A DNA stretch of 64,000 bases, from assembly GCA_916610825.1 (NCBI GenBank), contig OU744448.1, positions 1,537,501-1,601,500 on the forward strand. Reading direction: 5' to 3'. Source of the DNA: Haliclystus octoradiatus (Eukaryota > Cnidaria > Staurozoa > Stauromedusae > Haliclystidae). Shown here in pieces: positions 14,101-47,900 of the stretch. The notes under the pieces were generated by a model that did no database searches, was not told where the DNA came from, and was given only the letters and a program-made list of their open reading frames with translations. The first letter of the stretch is position 1, and the number at the start of each line of letters is the position of its first letter. Made by a program: the position numbers and the translations under genes.

Positions 14101-15341
14101 GAATTAAGTTTTATGGTTTTTCAAAAAACAATTAGCATTTTATGACTTAAAACATTGTATCAAAACCTTTCTTTGTTAGTAATAAATATGAGCGATACTG
14201 ATAAAACCATAATTTGACGCGTTTCGACAATATAATGTCATCTTCAGAAAATATACGATTAACAAATATTTGATGGAGTCGTCTTTTTGATAAGTTTTAC
14301 ACAAGAATCAATATCATCGAGGTTCCTGTCAAAACATCTCAATACATCGTATTGGCACAAACAAAAAAATGAGTCGAAACGCTGTGACAAGAGCCTTTTT
14401 ACATTGATTTTTTTGGAGAAATTTTCAAAAGTCATTCAAGTTATTTCTATCGTTCACTATATTAAAAAATTATTGGTTTGGGTTGCATGAAATAGGTTTA
14501 CTTAATTTTGGATTAATAACAGATGATGAATTATTTTTTACCTTTTTAATTCCGTTTGATTTGGGTCTGGCAGCTGAAAAAAAGGAATTAATAGTACATT
14601 TCAAACACAATCAAAGAACGTGAAAAAAATAATAAAATTTTAAACTGAATTCAAACAAACCTTTCACTGATCCGGTCAGCTGAAAATAAAATAATAAAAA
14701 TTGGTATTATTATTTTGAGTGATAAAAAGTAAGCGATGACATTATAGACATTGTTGACGTCTTGACATTTCATAGGTCATCTTCCAAAATGTATTGTTCA
14801 AAGAAAACAAATTCCTGAAGATGACACAAGAAAGTCGAAACGTCAAAATGTTAAGATTTTAACGCTTACTCTTAGTTTTATTACTCAATTAATGAGAATA
14901 AACATAGTAATACGTATTACTTAGAGAATTGATTATAATCTTCGTTTAGTAAAAGATATAAGTTATTTTGAGCGTTATTTTGCCATCTGAAATTATAAGA
15001 AAACTCAATGAAGGTATCAGAATATGCCTCGAATATATCTCTTCGGATGCCTCGAATTCAGATAGTGATTCAGAAATAAGATCTGGGACAAACATCCAAG
15101 TCCAACACACTATTGACAAACCTCTGCAATGTTTTTAGTTTGATAAAAAGTAATTCTCATACCTTTGCACCTGGTCCAATACTTTTGGGGCGAGTTACCT
15201 TCATCGATTTAATAGCTAAATCAAAAAATATAGAGGGAGAATATAAATATGCACTGCCAGAAATTCTCATGTCTATTGTTCTCCAGAGGGATAAATTTTT
15301 ACTTGAAAACATATGCAGACTTATTCCCGTCTTTCCAATTG

Positions 15342-15388
<47 letters not shown>

Positions 15389-18300
15389 CAACAAAATACA
15401 CTCCAAGGGAGAGAATTGGATTGAATAATATAGACTACCCCAAATTAAACAGATTCATAAAAAAAACAATGTTTTCAAACTTTAAGTAAATACAAATACA
15501 TCTAATCTTCAATTTTATCGGCATTTATAAAATTATGACCTAATTGCTAAGTTTTCATTTAAATTTTGAGCAAGAATACTGACAAAATTTATTAAGAATA
15601 TATGTTTTTGTTATTACTTGATGCCTGTAAAGTCACACAAACTTTTCTTTAAAGGTAGACCATAAAAAGTACATAAAATGTCTTAAACTAATTTATTTTA
15701 CTAAAATAGTGGGAGTACAGCTACGAAATCAGAAAGGTCTCTGATGAGTTCTTTGACACTGTATGGTTTTCAAAGGGACAATAAACGTATCGGACGTCCA
15801 GCCTCATCATCAATTAATTATTATAAATTATTTTCCTTACCTGACATATTTTCGTTTTCATCTTTGTATTTTCTTTGAATTCGAAGAGAGCTTGCTCTTT
15901 TTAAATTACTAGGACGTTTGAGTTCGCGATATGGAGTGACTTTATAACCTATAAAATAGTTAAATTGTTTATTTTAATGAGATTCACTTTTACGATATAA
16001 GTTTTCACAGTTACCTATTGATTGGTGAGGTCTAGCTGACCAAAATTCTAAAGAAAATCGATTTTTTCACGCCAATGCTTGTCGTGCGGAGAAAGCTCGA
16101 TGCATTGAATGTTTCTTGAGGGATTTTGATGAACTGAATTGAATTAAACGGAGCGTGCTATCATGGAGTGTAGTTCGAATGAATGGACGTATCTAGTTCG
16201 GTTCGCCTACAAACACCAGTCTCATTTCTATACAAATTAGAAAATTACGATAATTTGAGGATGATTTTATGAGCCATGTCTTTCAAAGGACTTTGGATAA
16301 GAAATCAAATTTTTTGAAGGAAAAATAATTGTCGGAGCATGGGTGTGGCTGACGACATTACCAGAAAGAACTTAAAGGGGCAAAATTGACCGGCGACCGC
16401 TGCGAGCACAAGTTGAATTTATGCTTAGCGTAATTCAACCGTCTCGCTTTGGAACAATTGTTATACGCAGGCCTAACTTGTAATAAAATTCATGTCAACA
16501 ATGAACATTGTGTTATAACAATAAGCGTGCACGTGATCCTAAGTGCGTAGCGCCTGCCGGTCATTTTTGCTCCTTTAAGAAGGCGTTCGATCCTTTCTCG
16601 ACCATGTATAATACCATGTGTGTATGCTATGGATAATCAGTTTCAATCACGGGTTTCAATTGATCCCAACGGGCTAGAAAGCGTTCACAATTGACCTTAA
16701 CAAGCAATATACAGGGGAGAGCGGGGTTATGGAAAAGTCGAGAGCCTGTAGTAAATGACCATATCTCCTGATTTAGAAATTTGACAAGAGAAGGGGGTAA
16801 AACGCTGATTTTCCATTTCGTCAGTATCAATGCCTCATTACTTCCTCCAGGCAGTAACTGCGTTACAGTTATCTAAATGACTATACTTACGGAACGGTTA
16901 AACCATATAACAAGCAATCTACAGTATGGTCACTATGAATAGCGCTAACTTACTGAATGGATCAAGTTCAACCCCTTCTTCAGGGAACTTCTCAGCAGCC
17001 ATAAATGCAATAAAGACTGTGTCGTCATCGAATAAATCTCGAAGATCTTTTATCTATAAAAATATACAAAGATGTAATAAGTGGTGTAAGTTGTCTTACT
17101 GAGTTAAAATATAGGGCACAATGACGGTATACAGCAGAGCTTTAAATAATATGTAAAATATTGTCTGATTCCTGACGATATATTTTATGTATTAATAATA
17201 TAAAAATGAAATCAGGAAATGATTATCTAATCTTGATCTCATTTAAATCCGACTAAAAACAAAATCTGGATAATTTCACCTACACAATTATGCTTTCATT
17301 AAGCAAACATTTAATCAATCTAAATTTAGCTATTATAGGGACTGAATATAATTAGTTGGTAAATCTTTTACTAACAAGGATAAAAAATGTACTGATTATA
17401 TTTCGCTGAAAAATCTTGATATCAACTGTTTCAAATATATTTTAATTTTTAGCACTCTATTTTTTAATACTTTATTGGAATGATCAACTACTGTAGTTAT
17501 GCAGCATTTTAGACAACTAATTGAAGCGATAACATTATAAAAGTCAATAACAATGAAATTGAAATTTAATAAATATAAATAAAAATAAAATACTTTGGAG
17601 TCGTTTTTATTGAATAGGTTTACAATAAAACAATTTGAAAGATTCTCAACTACGTCTGATTTATAGAAGCGGGGTCCTTGTTTGTAATAAAACTATAGTC
17701 TTCTTATCTCGAAGCTTAATATGTACAGTGTACAATCTCTCGATTGAATTAATAGGCGAATTAATTAATCGCATATTTTCCTATTTAAGTTTAATGTCTG
17801 CATAATAATCCTTTCCTTCAATTAATATAAGAATATACATTAAAAATCCATCCTTGAATCAAACAATCAAAGATTGATCAACAATTAATTTGAAGCGTCA
17901 GAAAGAAATTACAAACAAATTAAATAGGAATGTAATATCAAAACTAAGAAGCGACTAAGTTTTCAGATTAAGATTATTTGAAAAGAGATTTTCTCAGGAT
18001 TAATTGTAAACATTTCGGTTGCTACGGTAAATAGTAAATAGTTGAAGTCCAAATCCTCCTTGAAGTTATGAGATGGGGTTTAAGAATTAACCACAATTAG
18101 AGAGCAATTAACACTGTATAATAGTAATTGGTTAATAAATAGGCAATTACCGCATCCTTAATATACAAATAGTTTCAAAATGACATTCTATAGGGGTACA
18201 AAATCACGTAAATAATCGATATTTTGATTACGATAATGTGTCATTATAAACCTACAGAAAACTTACCAGTTTTCCATCGACTGTAAATAATTTATCAACT

Positions 18301-18923
18301 TTTCCAACCGATCCTTTTGCAGATAAATGATCAAGTACTTGATCAAAACTTATTGCTGTTTTTGAATTTAAAAGCATCGTGACTTTTCTTTGTGGTGGTT
18401 TACCATTTTTTATAACAGTAACCAATTTAGGTTTGATATAATCACGGCCGCTACCTTCTCTCGATGTCATCCCAAGAAATGAACCTTCTCCACCAGAAGA
18501 TGTTAGACTTGTTGTTGATTTTGATGTGTGCTTCTTTGATAAAATCCATTGTGGTTGATGTTTACCATAACCATTCTCAATTTGACGATATGTTGTTGTC
18601 GAAGAACAAACATAAGATATACCATATTGTAATTGAGATATATCTGTTATCATAAAGCCATCTTCAGCGTTAAATACACAACGAACTGCTCCGGAAGCTA
18701 AATCTAATTTTTCTGATAATTCAGCTAAAAGCGAATCAAATTCTTTATAACGTTCTGACGATACTGCAAGTTTTAAACCACCAAAAAATCGATCACCATT
18801 TCTGTAAAACCGAATTTGCTTTGCGCTCATACTCTGATTTCTCCTGACTAAAGTTGTACGATTTGCACGAAATGAATTAGAACGGTTGAAACTAAGGGAC
18901 GAGCTATCATCCCTATAATCCAT
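11110..18923 (-). CDS. DCLK: Doublecortin-domain module of DCLK, with a possible alternative coiled-coil terminal exon
   Basis: Exons in order: 18267-18923 (ATG at 18923), 16954-17053, 15841-15948, and candidate terminal exon 11110-11798. Spliced this way they give 518 codons (517 aa) with all phases matching. DCX domain 1 spans about residues 35-120 (KQIRFYRNGDRFFGGLKLAV and following), DCX domain 2 about 165-250 (PKLVTVIKNGKPPQRKV, then IKDLRDLFDDDTVFIAF). DCX repeats bind the microtubule lattice. Exon 15841-15948 is a basic Ser/Arg linker. The terminal exon is Ser-rich, then predicts a coiled coil (about residues 417-452, rich in Leu, Glu and Gln), and ends CCIAQ before TGA. The last four residues fit a CaaX prenylation box. 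I do not recognise this C-terminal region in any family, and it may instead belong to a separate gene starting at an internal ATG (MIRGG...). The DCX exons are certain; their joining to 11110-11798 rests on phase and on the acceptor TTGTTTCGTTCAG. Confidence 0.72.
11799..14046. other. DCLK intron sequence, no recognised feature
   Basis: AT-rich intronic sequence between the micro-exons and the candidate terminal exon. Short open frames here have no recognisable motif. Poly-A/T runs occur at 13660-13760. Confidence 0.4.
14047..14679 (-). other. DCLK: Three candidate DCLK micro-exons
   Basis: Three short segments sit between clear acceptor and donor signals on the minus strand: 14661-14679 (19 nt), 14542-14573 (32 nt) and 14047-14078 (32 nt, donor GTAAGT). 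After exon 15841-15948 (phase 1), the 32-nt pair reads A-ARPKSNGIKK-QSNGDISKEE but ends in phase 2, which joins neither the kinase exon nor the 11.1-11.8 kb exon without an immediate stop. The 19-nt exon plus 14047-14078 totals 51 nt, keeps the frame open (ADRISESNQTVTFRRKN) and restores phase 1, compatible with both downstream choices. The 19-nt exon followed by 14542-14573 runs into TAA. They lie in the linker between DCX and kinase domains, where DCLK genes are known to splice alternatively. Which combinations are used cannot be told from sequence. Confidence 0.45.
15346..15385. repeat. (TA)n microsatellite
   Basis: About 20 uninterrupted TA dinucleotides in a DCLK intron. Confidence 0.95.
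16372..16578. mobile_element. TTAA-flanked MITE (copy a)
   Basis: Begins TTAAAGGGGCAAAATTGACC and ends with the inverted partner GGTCATTTTTGCTCCTTTAA. The interior includes AATTCAACCGTCTCGCTTTG. TTAA on both sides is the target-site signature of piggyBac- and Kolobok-type transposons. There is no coding capacity. Other copies: 26369-26583, 38309-38515 (inverted), 58107-58306. Confidence 0.8.
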
Positions 18924-21157
18924 GTTCTTTATAATAATATCTAAGATTTTATTAGATTACAAATATATCTTTAGATATTATTATTTACAAAATATTACTT
19001 TCAAATTAAGTTCCGTTGTCTTTCCATATTATTTTCCTGATGTTGTGATTTAGAAATTTCGCGTCAAATATTTTTTTGCCACGACTTCTATCGTCAATAG
19101 ATTAAACCAGTCCTTGATAGAAATCATTTAAGTCGCTCATAATAAATTCTGACTTGCTTTTGCCACATGTCAAGGTACCTGCTCAAATAAAGGCACCACC
19201 AAACTTCTTGAAGTTGCTCTTTTAACACTTAAATTCAACCTTACTTTTTCATATCACGTGGAGTTTATTTCTGGAATAAGAGTTTCCTATATCAAGACGT
19301 TATCACATCAATTCAGAATTTATTTTAAATTCGTTTTAACAATGAAACCATTCAAACAGCTGAATATAATCTAGTGATTGTTATTGTCTACAATTGTCTA
19401 CAACCACAAAGCCTAGTAACCGCACATTTTGATACAAATCAAAATTTTCCAAACATTTTTTTAGCGGTTATTTTTGAAAATTTATCAACTTCAAAAAATA
19501 TTGGTATATAATAAGCTAGCAATATTAACTTCACATATTTTAATAGCAAATAAAAAGCTATTTTGTGATTTATTAATTTGAAGAACAGGCATAAAAGTAC
19601 GTTTGGTTGTTTTCTGCTCAAAAGATCAACTTTCAAATGTCGAAAGATCGAAGAGTAACGAATTCGAACTGCCAAGGCCAAAAGATCGTGATATATTCAC
19701 GTATTGGTTGACCGAATGATCTTTGATATAAAATTCTCAAAACAGCGAGATAATCTTGGCATAGAAGTCATACTTCAAAAGCAAATAGCCATTTCTTTAC
19801 GTTAGGACGAGAAATAGAGTTTGACCTAGTTTCTAGGACGTTTAGAAGTACATATAGATAGATAAAACGTACAGCAACGTTAAAACTTAAATCAATACAT
19901 TTTACGGCATTATTTATTATTCGAACTGTCAGTGACTCAAATAACGCGATCTAAAACTTAAATAGAAATTTCGTATGGTGAATGATATTTAGAGTAGTAG
20001 AAAGTCTACCAAGTCGCATTAATATAAACTTATTTTCAAGCAGGAACTGATTGACTTAGTTGTGGTTGATGGCTCAATAGTATCGGCGAAAACGACGGGA
20101 AATAGTTATAATCAGCTATAAACAATTACATTACATTTACTTTTAACTTGCTTGTACCATTAAAGGTCGGTTGTGTGTATATACTAGTATATTATTTGAA
20201 GTGATGTCAACGAGTAGATGAGAGATGTACCCATATAATTAGAAATCAAAAATAAATATGAAAACTTATATAGAAATGTCCTAGAAATGAAATATAGTAA
20301 GTCAAATTGTAAGACAATTATTACGAGTAAAACTAATCGAGACGGTGAAGCCATACTGAATGCAACCGTACCACTCTTCAGAGATAACAAATTTGTAGAA
20401 ATGTCCACGATCGTAAGCTGTCGTACCTACCGTAAGATATTACCCATTGAGTTGGGTAAATACACCAAGAAGAGTTTTATAAAGTCCAAATATATATTTC
20501 AACAACTCCATTGGCTGTTAATGCAATAATTAAATCCAAAATTCTTATTATATGTCTCAAAACGTATCAGTTAGAAACTCATTAGAATCTGATATGAAGC
20601 AAGATTACAAATTTCAAATTGTGTAGAAGACATCGTAACATTGTTTGGATATCAAATGCCTAAAGTTATGAATGTTACGATTACGGCTTATCGGTATTAC
20701 TCTCGATAAATTTAACCAAAATAGAAATTAAATTTATTCAATACCAAATATATTTAGAATTATTTCTTTTACGGGACTTATTACTTACATCACGATAAAA
20801 TTTACAAGCTTTTATAAATATACGGTTGATTCAATCCTAGTAATTTGCATTTAGAACACATTGGTAAGTGGGTTTAATATAAAGGTGGTCGTTCTAACAG
20901 GTGATTAAAACAACTTTATAGACAGATATTTTTACTACTTTGATGACTGTCGTTAGGATTTTATATTATTATAATTTAAATGCATATTTAACTGGGCAAT
21001 CTACAATCTTAAACATTTACATAATTTATGCACGTTATTTACATTTATATTTATATTAAGTTTTTTTTTAAATACGATTTATACAACTTACGTGTAAACA
21101 GTGTGTTAATTGTTCAATAAAATGATGTATACCCCATCACATCAGCGTTATACAGTT
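18924..21157. other. Intergenic region between BBS1 3' end and DCLK 5' end
   Basis: Both genes are on the minus strand, so this should hold the BBS1 3' UTR and the DCLK promoter and 5' UTR. A minus-strand AATAAA lies at 20733-20738, about 420 nt after the BBS1 stop, and is a weak polyadenylation candidate. No further gene was recognised; open frames of 74-80 codons lack familiar motifs. Confidence 0.5.
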
Positions 21158-41725
<20,568 letters not shown>

Positions 41726-41937
41726 TTTCAAGATTAAAACCAAAAATATTTACAGATCGCACATCAAATGTTCGCCATTTTTTTAACAACAAATCAACGA
41801 CCTCGCATACCATCAAAATCTGGACGTCAAATAGAGGTTAACTATGGCGACCAAAAAACAAACTTTGACTTCATGATCTTTAAAATTCTCTAAAAATTAC
41901 CTTCTGAATTGAACGGGAAAGTGTCTAAATAGAAAAT
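41726..41937. promoter_or_regulatory. Divergent BBS1/KIF3A promoter region with X-box-like site
   Basis: Only 212 bp separate the BBS1 ATG (41725, minus) from the KIF3A ATG (41938, plus), so both 5' UTRs and core promoters must lie here unless untranslated exons exist elsewhere. At 41837-41851 GTTAACTATGGCGAC resembles an RFX X-box: the right half GGCGAC fits RRNRAC, the left half GTTAAC has one mismatch to RYYNYY, and the spacer is 3. RFX factors are the known master regulators of ciliary genes. No TATA box was identified. The layout is directly seen; shared regulation is inferred. Confidence 0.6.
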
Positions 41938-44900
41938 ATGGCAGTAAGTACTTCATGTTTAGGATATTGTATCTAATTTTATTGATCATCCCTCAACCAC
42001 GATGGATTTATTCGATTAGAGCGGTTTGTTTATAAAATGTTTCATCTGCCTAGCAGATCTCGTCGTATTACTTAGATAGGCCTATATGTCTTAGGCTAGC
42101 TAGCTAATACCACTAAGCTATTAATGTATACTATTTTCAAACTGTAACGTGGTTACTAAATCATATTTAATGCGAAAACCCTTTCCGAAAATCTCAACAG
42201 TGCGCCTAACTATGGCCTATTAACATAGACGAGTTACAGCAGTGAGCAGAGCACAGAGCAGTACTCCTTCATGTTGTTGTAACGGCAAACGTCTTCGCTA
42301 TGTATTGTTTTGATTGGGTAACCATGCTCACTATCAATGTAGATACGCCCAGAAGATTATACACTTTTCAAATATTCTCGTGCAACCATTGAGAGCGAAA
42401 TATAATCTGTTTCTGTCCTAGGACACGTATTAGGATTAGGACTTTTCCAGGATGATTCAGATGAGATCAGTGTTGAGATATAATAGATTTATTTGACTAT
42501 TTTTTAATAAAAACTTTTGCTTTTGATAGTATCATTATGATTTTAAACGGAGAAAAGGATTACACATTAGTCTTGTCCGGATTCTGTCTTCCGGATCATA
42601 TCGGATCCTCAACACAGAATCAGATATTTCAGATTTTTTCAGGATTAAACGCATTTTGATCAGATTGAAACTTTTGGCAAACATTTGGATTATTAATGAC
42701 CAGTTCGATCTGGTTAGTCCAGTCGGCAAAAGCAGAAATCGTGCATAATTGTGCACTTTGTGAAAGAAGTATCAACATTTGTATAACAATACCTAGTACC
42801 ACGGAGAACAATTTCAGATACTGGGCCACTCAGTCACTAGGTTCAATCCGATGTAGCCTAGACAACTAGTTATATATATTATAGTTATGTAAATGCGATT
42901 ACAGTCTATATGCATTGACATGAAATATCATAATTTCTGGGTGTTATTATTTTAGGTACCAAACGATTCAGACAATGTCAAGGTAGCAGTGAGATGCCGT
43001 CCGATGAATGAGAAGGAGGTCTCAATGGATTACAAACAATGCATACAAGTTGATGAAATACGCAAAACAGTCACTGTTGACAACCCAAAAGCGCGAGGTG
43101 ATGGTCCACCAAAGATGTTTACTTTTGATACTGTATTTGGTCCAGAAAGTAAACAAACCGATGTTTATAATACAACAGCTCGTCCTATTGTGGAAAGTGT
43201 CATCGAAGGCTATAATGGTAAGATTCAAACCATTGCTGACACAAGAACCATGAAAAGCGTGAAATTTCATGGTGTTTTCATGGCATTTTCACATTTTGAT
43301 TTCGTGAATGGATATTTTCATTGTTTTCACAGCACTCTCATCGGTCTCAGTTTATGAACAGTTCATGAACGTTGAATGGCTCCAATTTTGCTGAACTGTT
43401 CATGAACCCTCACAGACAGTTTATGAACAGTTCATGAACGTTGAATGGCTCCAATTTTGCTGAACTGTTCATGAACCCTCACAGACAGTTTATGAACAGT
43501 TCATGAACGTTGAATGGCTCTAATTTTGCTGAACTGTTCATGAACCCTCACAGACAGTTCATGAACAGTTCATAAACAGTTCATGAAAATTTGGGGCCAT
43601 TTAACATTCATGAACGGTTCTTGAACTGTTCATGGACTGTTCATGAACTCCTGAACGGTTTTCCCAGGGGATACGGTTACAAACGATATGTGTATTTTGT
43701 TGTTCCATCACTGCATGATGCTATTTCGCATCTATAAATTTAGATTGTAATTATGTCAGGCTTAATAATAGTCAGATAATCAGATAGTCGTATTTGAATA
43801 GATTGACCAATGATTGTCTCTCGATGAAAGTTCAGTAGCAAATATAACTGCCTGATTCTCTGACAATTATTTTACTAAAGCTTTTTATCAATTCTATTTT
43901 TTATTATACTTAGGTACAGTATTTGCTTATGGTCAAACTGGTACAGGAAAAACATTTACGATGGAAGGTGTCAGAACTGTTGGGGAACTCAGAGGGATAA
44001 TACCTAATTCATTTGCGCATATATTTGGTCATATCGCAAAGATGGGTGGCGATGTCAGGTAAAAAGTAATTTGACTATAATCTGTTTCTACATGTGAAAT
44101 TGTAAATGAACGTTAAATGGCCTAATTTTCATGAAATGTTCATGAATTTTGAATTCATGGACTCATTATTACTGTTTTACTATTTACACTCTGTTATTTG
44201 CTAGCATTGAGCACACTATTCAATAGGCAGGTCCACTAAAATTTATGTATGTACTTTGAACATACCCATACAAAGATCAAAGGATAATTTAGGTAAATTG
44301 ATATAAATATTTCAGAGCGATTTCCATTGATGAATATTTTAGGTCACCGTAATAAGTTTTTTGAAGTCAGTCTTCAATGTTTTGAACAGGAACAGCAGTG
44401 CTAATGGAAATAATTACATTCAAATTTGACGTTCAACGATATCAATAATTACAAAAAATGCTAGAGTCTCCTTTGTTTAGCGGGTTGTGATTTTGTTCTG
44501 TCCGGGAAATGACGTCATAATATAGCAAACCAATCACAAATTGTTTTGACGTTCTACGATATTTTTGGATTTAAAACTCAAAATTTAATGGTTTTTGGAA
44601 ATTTTTTGGAATTTTTATCAGTTTTATGGAATTCTGCGGGTATGATATATCCGAAACACGAATAAAATCAACTTTGAAATTTTTAGTGCACCTACCTATT
44701 GCCAATATGAATTTTAATATGTTAATATTATTGTTATATATTCGTATGATTGAGATATTTGTACTAGGCTACTTTTTTTTTCTTTGAAGGTTTCTAGTTC
44801 GTGTCTCTTATCTTGAAATTTATAACGAGAATGTTCGTGATCTTCTTGGCAAGCACCAAAAAGCAAATCTAGAGGTAAAACTGTAATGTACAATATATTC

Positions 44901-47900
44901 ATATAAGCTACTGAAGCTCAATTTGATGTATTATTATTGATGTTAGAGTCAAGTATTGAAGATTGAATTGCTCAGTGTTTATAAGGTTTTGACAATTTTC
45001 AATCTTGTATCTTGTCATCAGTTCTCACCATTAAAATTGCTACGTGTAACTCATAGACTGAGATATGCTATGCAGTGCTGCCTTAAAGTAAGTAATTTGG
45101 ACGGTGACACCCTACCGAAGGCACCCGTACCACTCCTCTATTTCTAGAGGAATGGCTCTTTTTCACTAAGAGCAATGATGTTAAACGCTCCTTAGATTTC
45201 AGCCGCGACACTGCAGATCAATTTCAACAGATTTCATGGCAGATAGGCCTTGATTGTCAATGCGCAACGATGCGCCGCAGCTACTCACAATGCAATTCCC
45301 ACTGGATCATTCCATCCGCAATCCAAAGATGGTACTCATTTGATGTTTTGGATAAAGTCAAGGCTGAGTTGACCTCAGGGGGATTCGAACCACAGACGAG
45401 TGCTGCCTTATGTTAAGTTATGGTAAAAAATTTGGGTTTAATCTTTTATGACTCAACCCTATTTCAAAATAAAATCTTTTTGATTTTGTGCTGACCTTCT
45501 AGCAACCAGATTCCCCACCTCGTGACTGCCTGATTGGACTACTGTAGTTTCTTTCTCGTTTCTCGAACATTCTCGTTAGTTGTCGTCTGTGCATTAGTTA
45601 TATAGAATCTGTAACATGCAGTCTTATTTTGATAAGTTAATTTTTTTTTGGATTTATCATATATCCACAAACTGGGTAAGCTTGCAGCTTTTTTTCACCG
45701 GGGTGGTTGGTTAATTTGTAAGTACTTTGAAGCTTGTGTGCGTTTAATAGCCAGATGCCCTTTCTGACGCAAACCTATATTGCTCCGGACAGGGATTGAA
45801 CCCAAGACCCTGTGGGCCGTGGTCTAACGCCCAAGCCACTATACCAATGCCGCTTGTACTTATGTTATTTATTGTTGTTGGTGTTAGGTCAAAGAAAGAC
45901 CAGACGTTGGTGTTTACGTTAAAGATCTGTCAGCTTACGTTGTCAATAATGCAGATGACATGGACAAAACTATGACCATGGGAAATAAAAACCGTAAGTA
46001 ACCAGCGTTTGACAACAGGGCAATTCCATAAAAGATAAACCTTTGTTGAAAATTTTGAAGTTAAAATTTTGTACTTTTGCTTTGTTTATCTCAAGGGGCC
46101 GTTAGTGCTACGAAAATGAATGAACAATCATCTCGTTCGCATGCGATATTTACGATAACAATTGAAAAAAGTGAAAAGGGACCTGACGGATTACAACATC
46201 TTAGAATGGGAAAATTACACATGGTTGACTTAGCTGTAAGTCAGTCACAAGAAATAATTCTTAAATGTTAGATTTGTAATATGACAGCAATAAAAAAAAA
46301 ACAGGATTGACTTAGCTGTACATCAGTCACAGACAATAATTCTCACTTTTCAGATTTGTAATATGACGTCAACAAAAAAACATGTTCAAATGCTTGTAAA
46401 AGTTGTGCTAATTATCAATAGGTCATAGGACAATGTGCGCCAATTGCTTTGTATTATAGCTAGCACAACTTTACCAGGCTTTACATGACTTTAAATCATG
46501 AAATGTTTTTGAAAACTCCTGATCACATTGGAAATTCTCATTCGATTAAATCTTTGTGAATGGGAAATTGTCCAAATTGGAGAATCCCACTTGTATAAGC
46601 CCTTTTCACGTTAAAGTTGTGTTTGGTCTTTCTTTCAATTTTCAACTGTTACAATGGCAGTTCTTGGTTTCATTATTGCTCCATTGTATAATTTAACAAA
46701 TCGTTTCATCTGATTCATCTACTCCATATTTCTAGGGATCAGAGAGACAGTCAAAGACAGGAGCAACTGGTGATAGACTCCGAGAAGCAAACAAAATTAA
46801 TTTATCATTAGCAACACTTGGTAATGTCATATCTGCATTGGTTGATGGCAAGAGTACACATATACCGTATAGAAATTCAAAGCTAACAAGGCTGTTGCAG
46901 GATTCTCTTGGTGGAAATTCAAAAACAGTTATGGTATGCTATTGCATTGAGATTGATTTATACTCATCATGCGTAATCATGCTATTCATACCATCATACC
47001 GTAATAAGCCATAGCCTACCATATACCTTATAATACCATGCAGCTAGCAACAAATGCAACACATCTTCTTCATATAAACACTTCTTTATTCTAATATATT
47101 GTAAGTTTTTATGGTATATTGTTGACTTCAAGTTAGCCAATTTGTATTACAATCAAACATGTTATGACAGTCACCTCTGTACAGCAACCACCTCTCAATT
47201 GTGGTCACTGTTGGTAGCCTATGTCTAAAACATCATCATCATCATAATCATTTATCGAATAAAGACCTTATAAGCCAGTTTAGAGTTTTTTTTACAAAGG
47301 GCCAATGTACGAGAAAAGTCAGGGTCAGTGTGTTATGTTACACAATCAATAGAGTAGGGATTAAAGTATTAGACGTACATCATTGGTAGCATATTTGTGT
47401 GTTGTTTTTGTATATTAACAACATGGTATTCAAAGTTAATTATTTCCTTTCCTGTCTATGTTGCAGATTGCCAATGTTGGGCCTGCTCTTTACAATTTGG
47501 ATGAAACTATCAGTACATTAAGGTAACATCTATCAGGCTCTGATGAAAATACTTAATTATATGCATGTGTAGCTCAAAATGGAAAATCATTTTCACCATT
47601 CTTCCTCTTTCAACATCAGCTACTTAAATCTGTTTTACAATCACTGTGGAAAAAGTTCATGAAGATGGCATTGCCAAAATTTTCATGAACATTTCACGAA
47701 CAAGATGAAATGTCCATGAAATGTTCATGAAATTTCTATGAACTTCTTTCCACAAGAGATGTGTTTGTGTCAAATGCAAATAAAGTTTACATTTTTCGTG
47801 AAGATTATGATTCTATAAACATTGTTTGTACGCTATCATAGGTATGCTAATAATGCCAAAAAGATCAAAAATAATGCAAAGATTAATGAAGATCCCAAAG

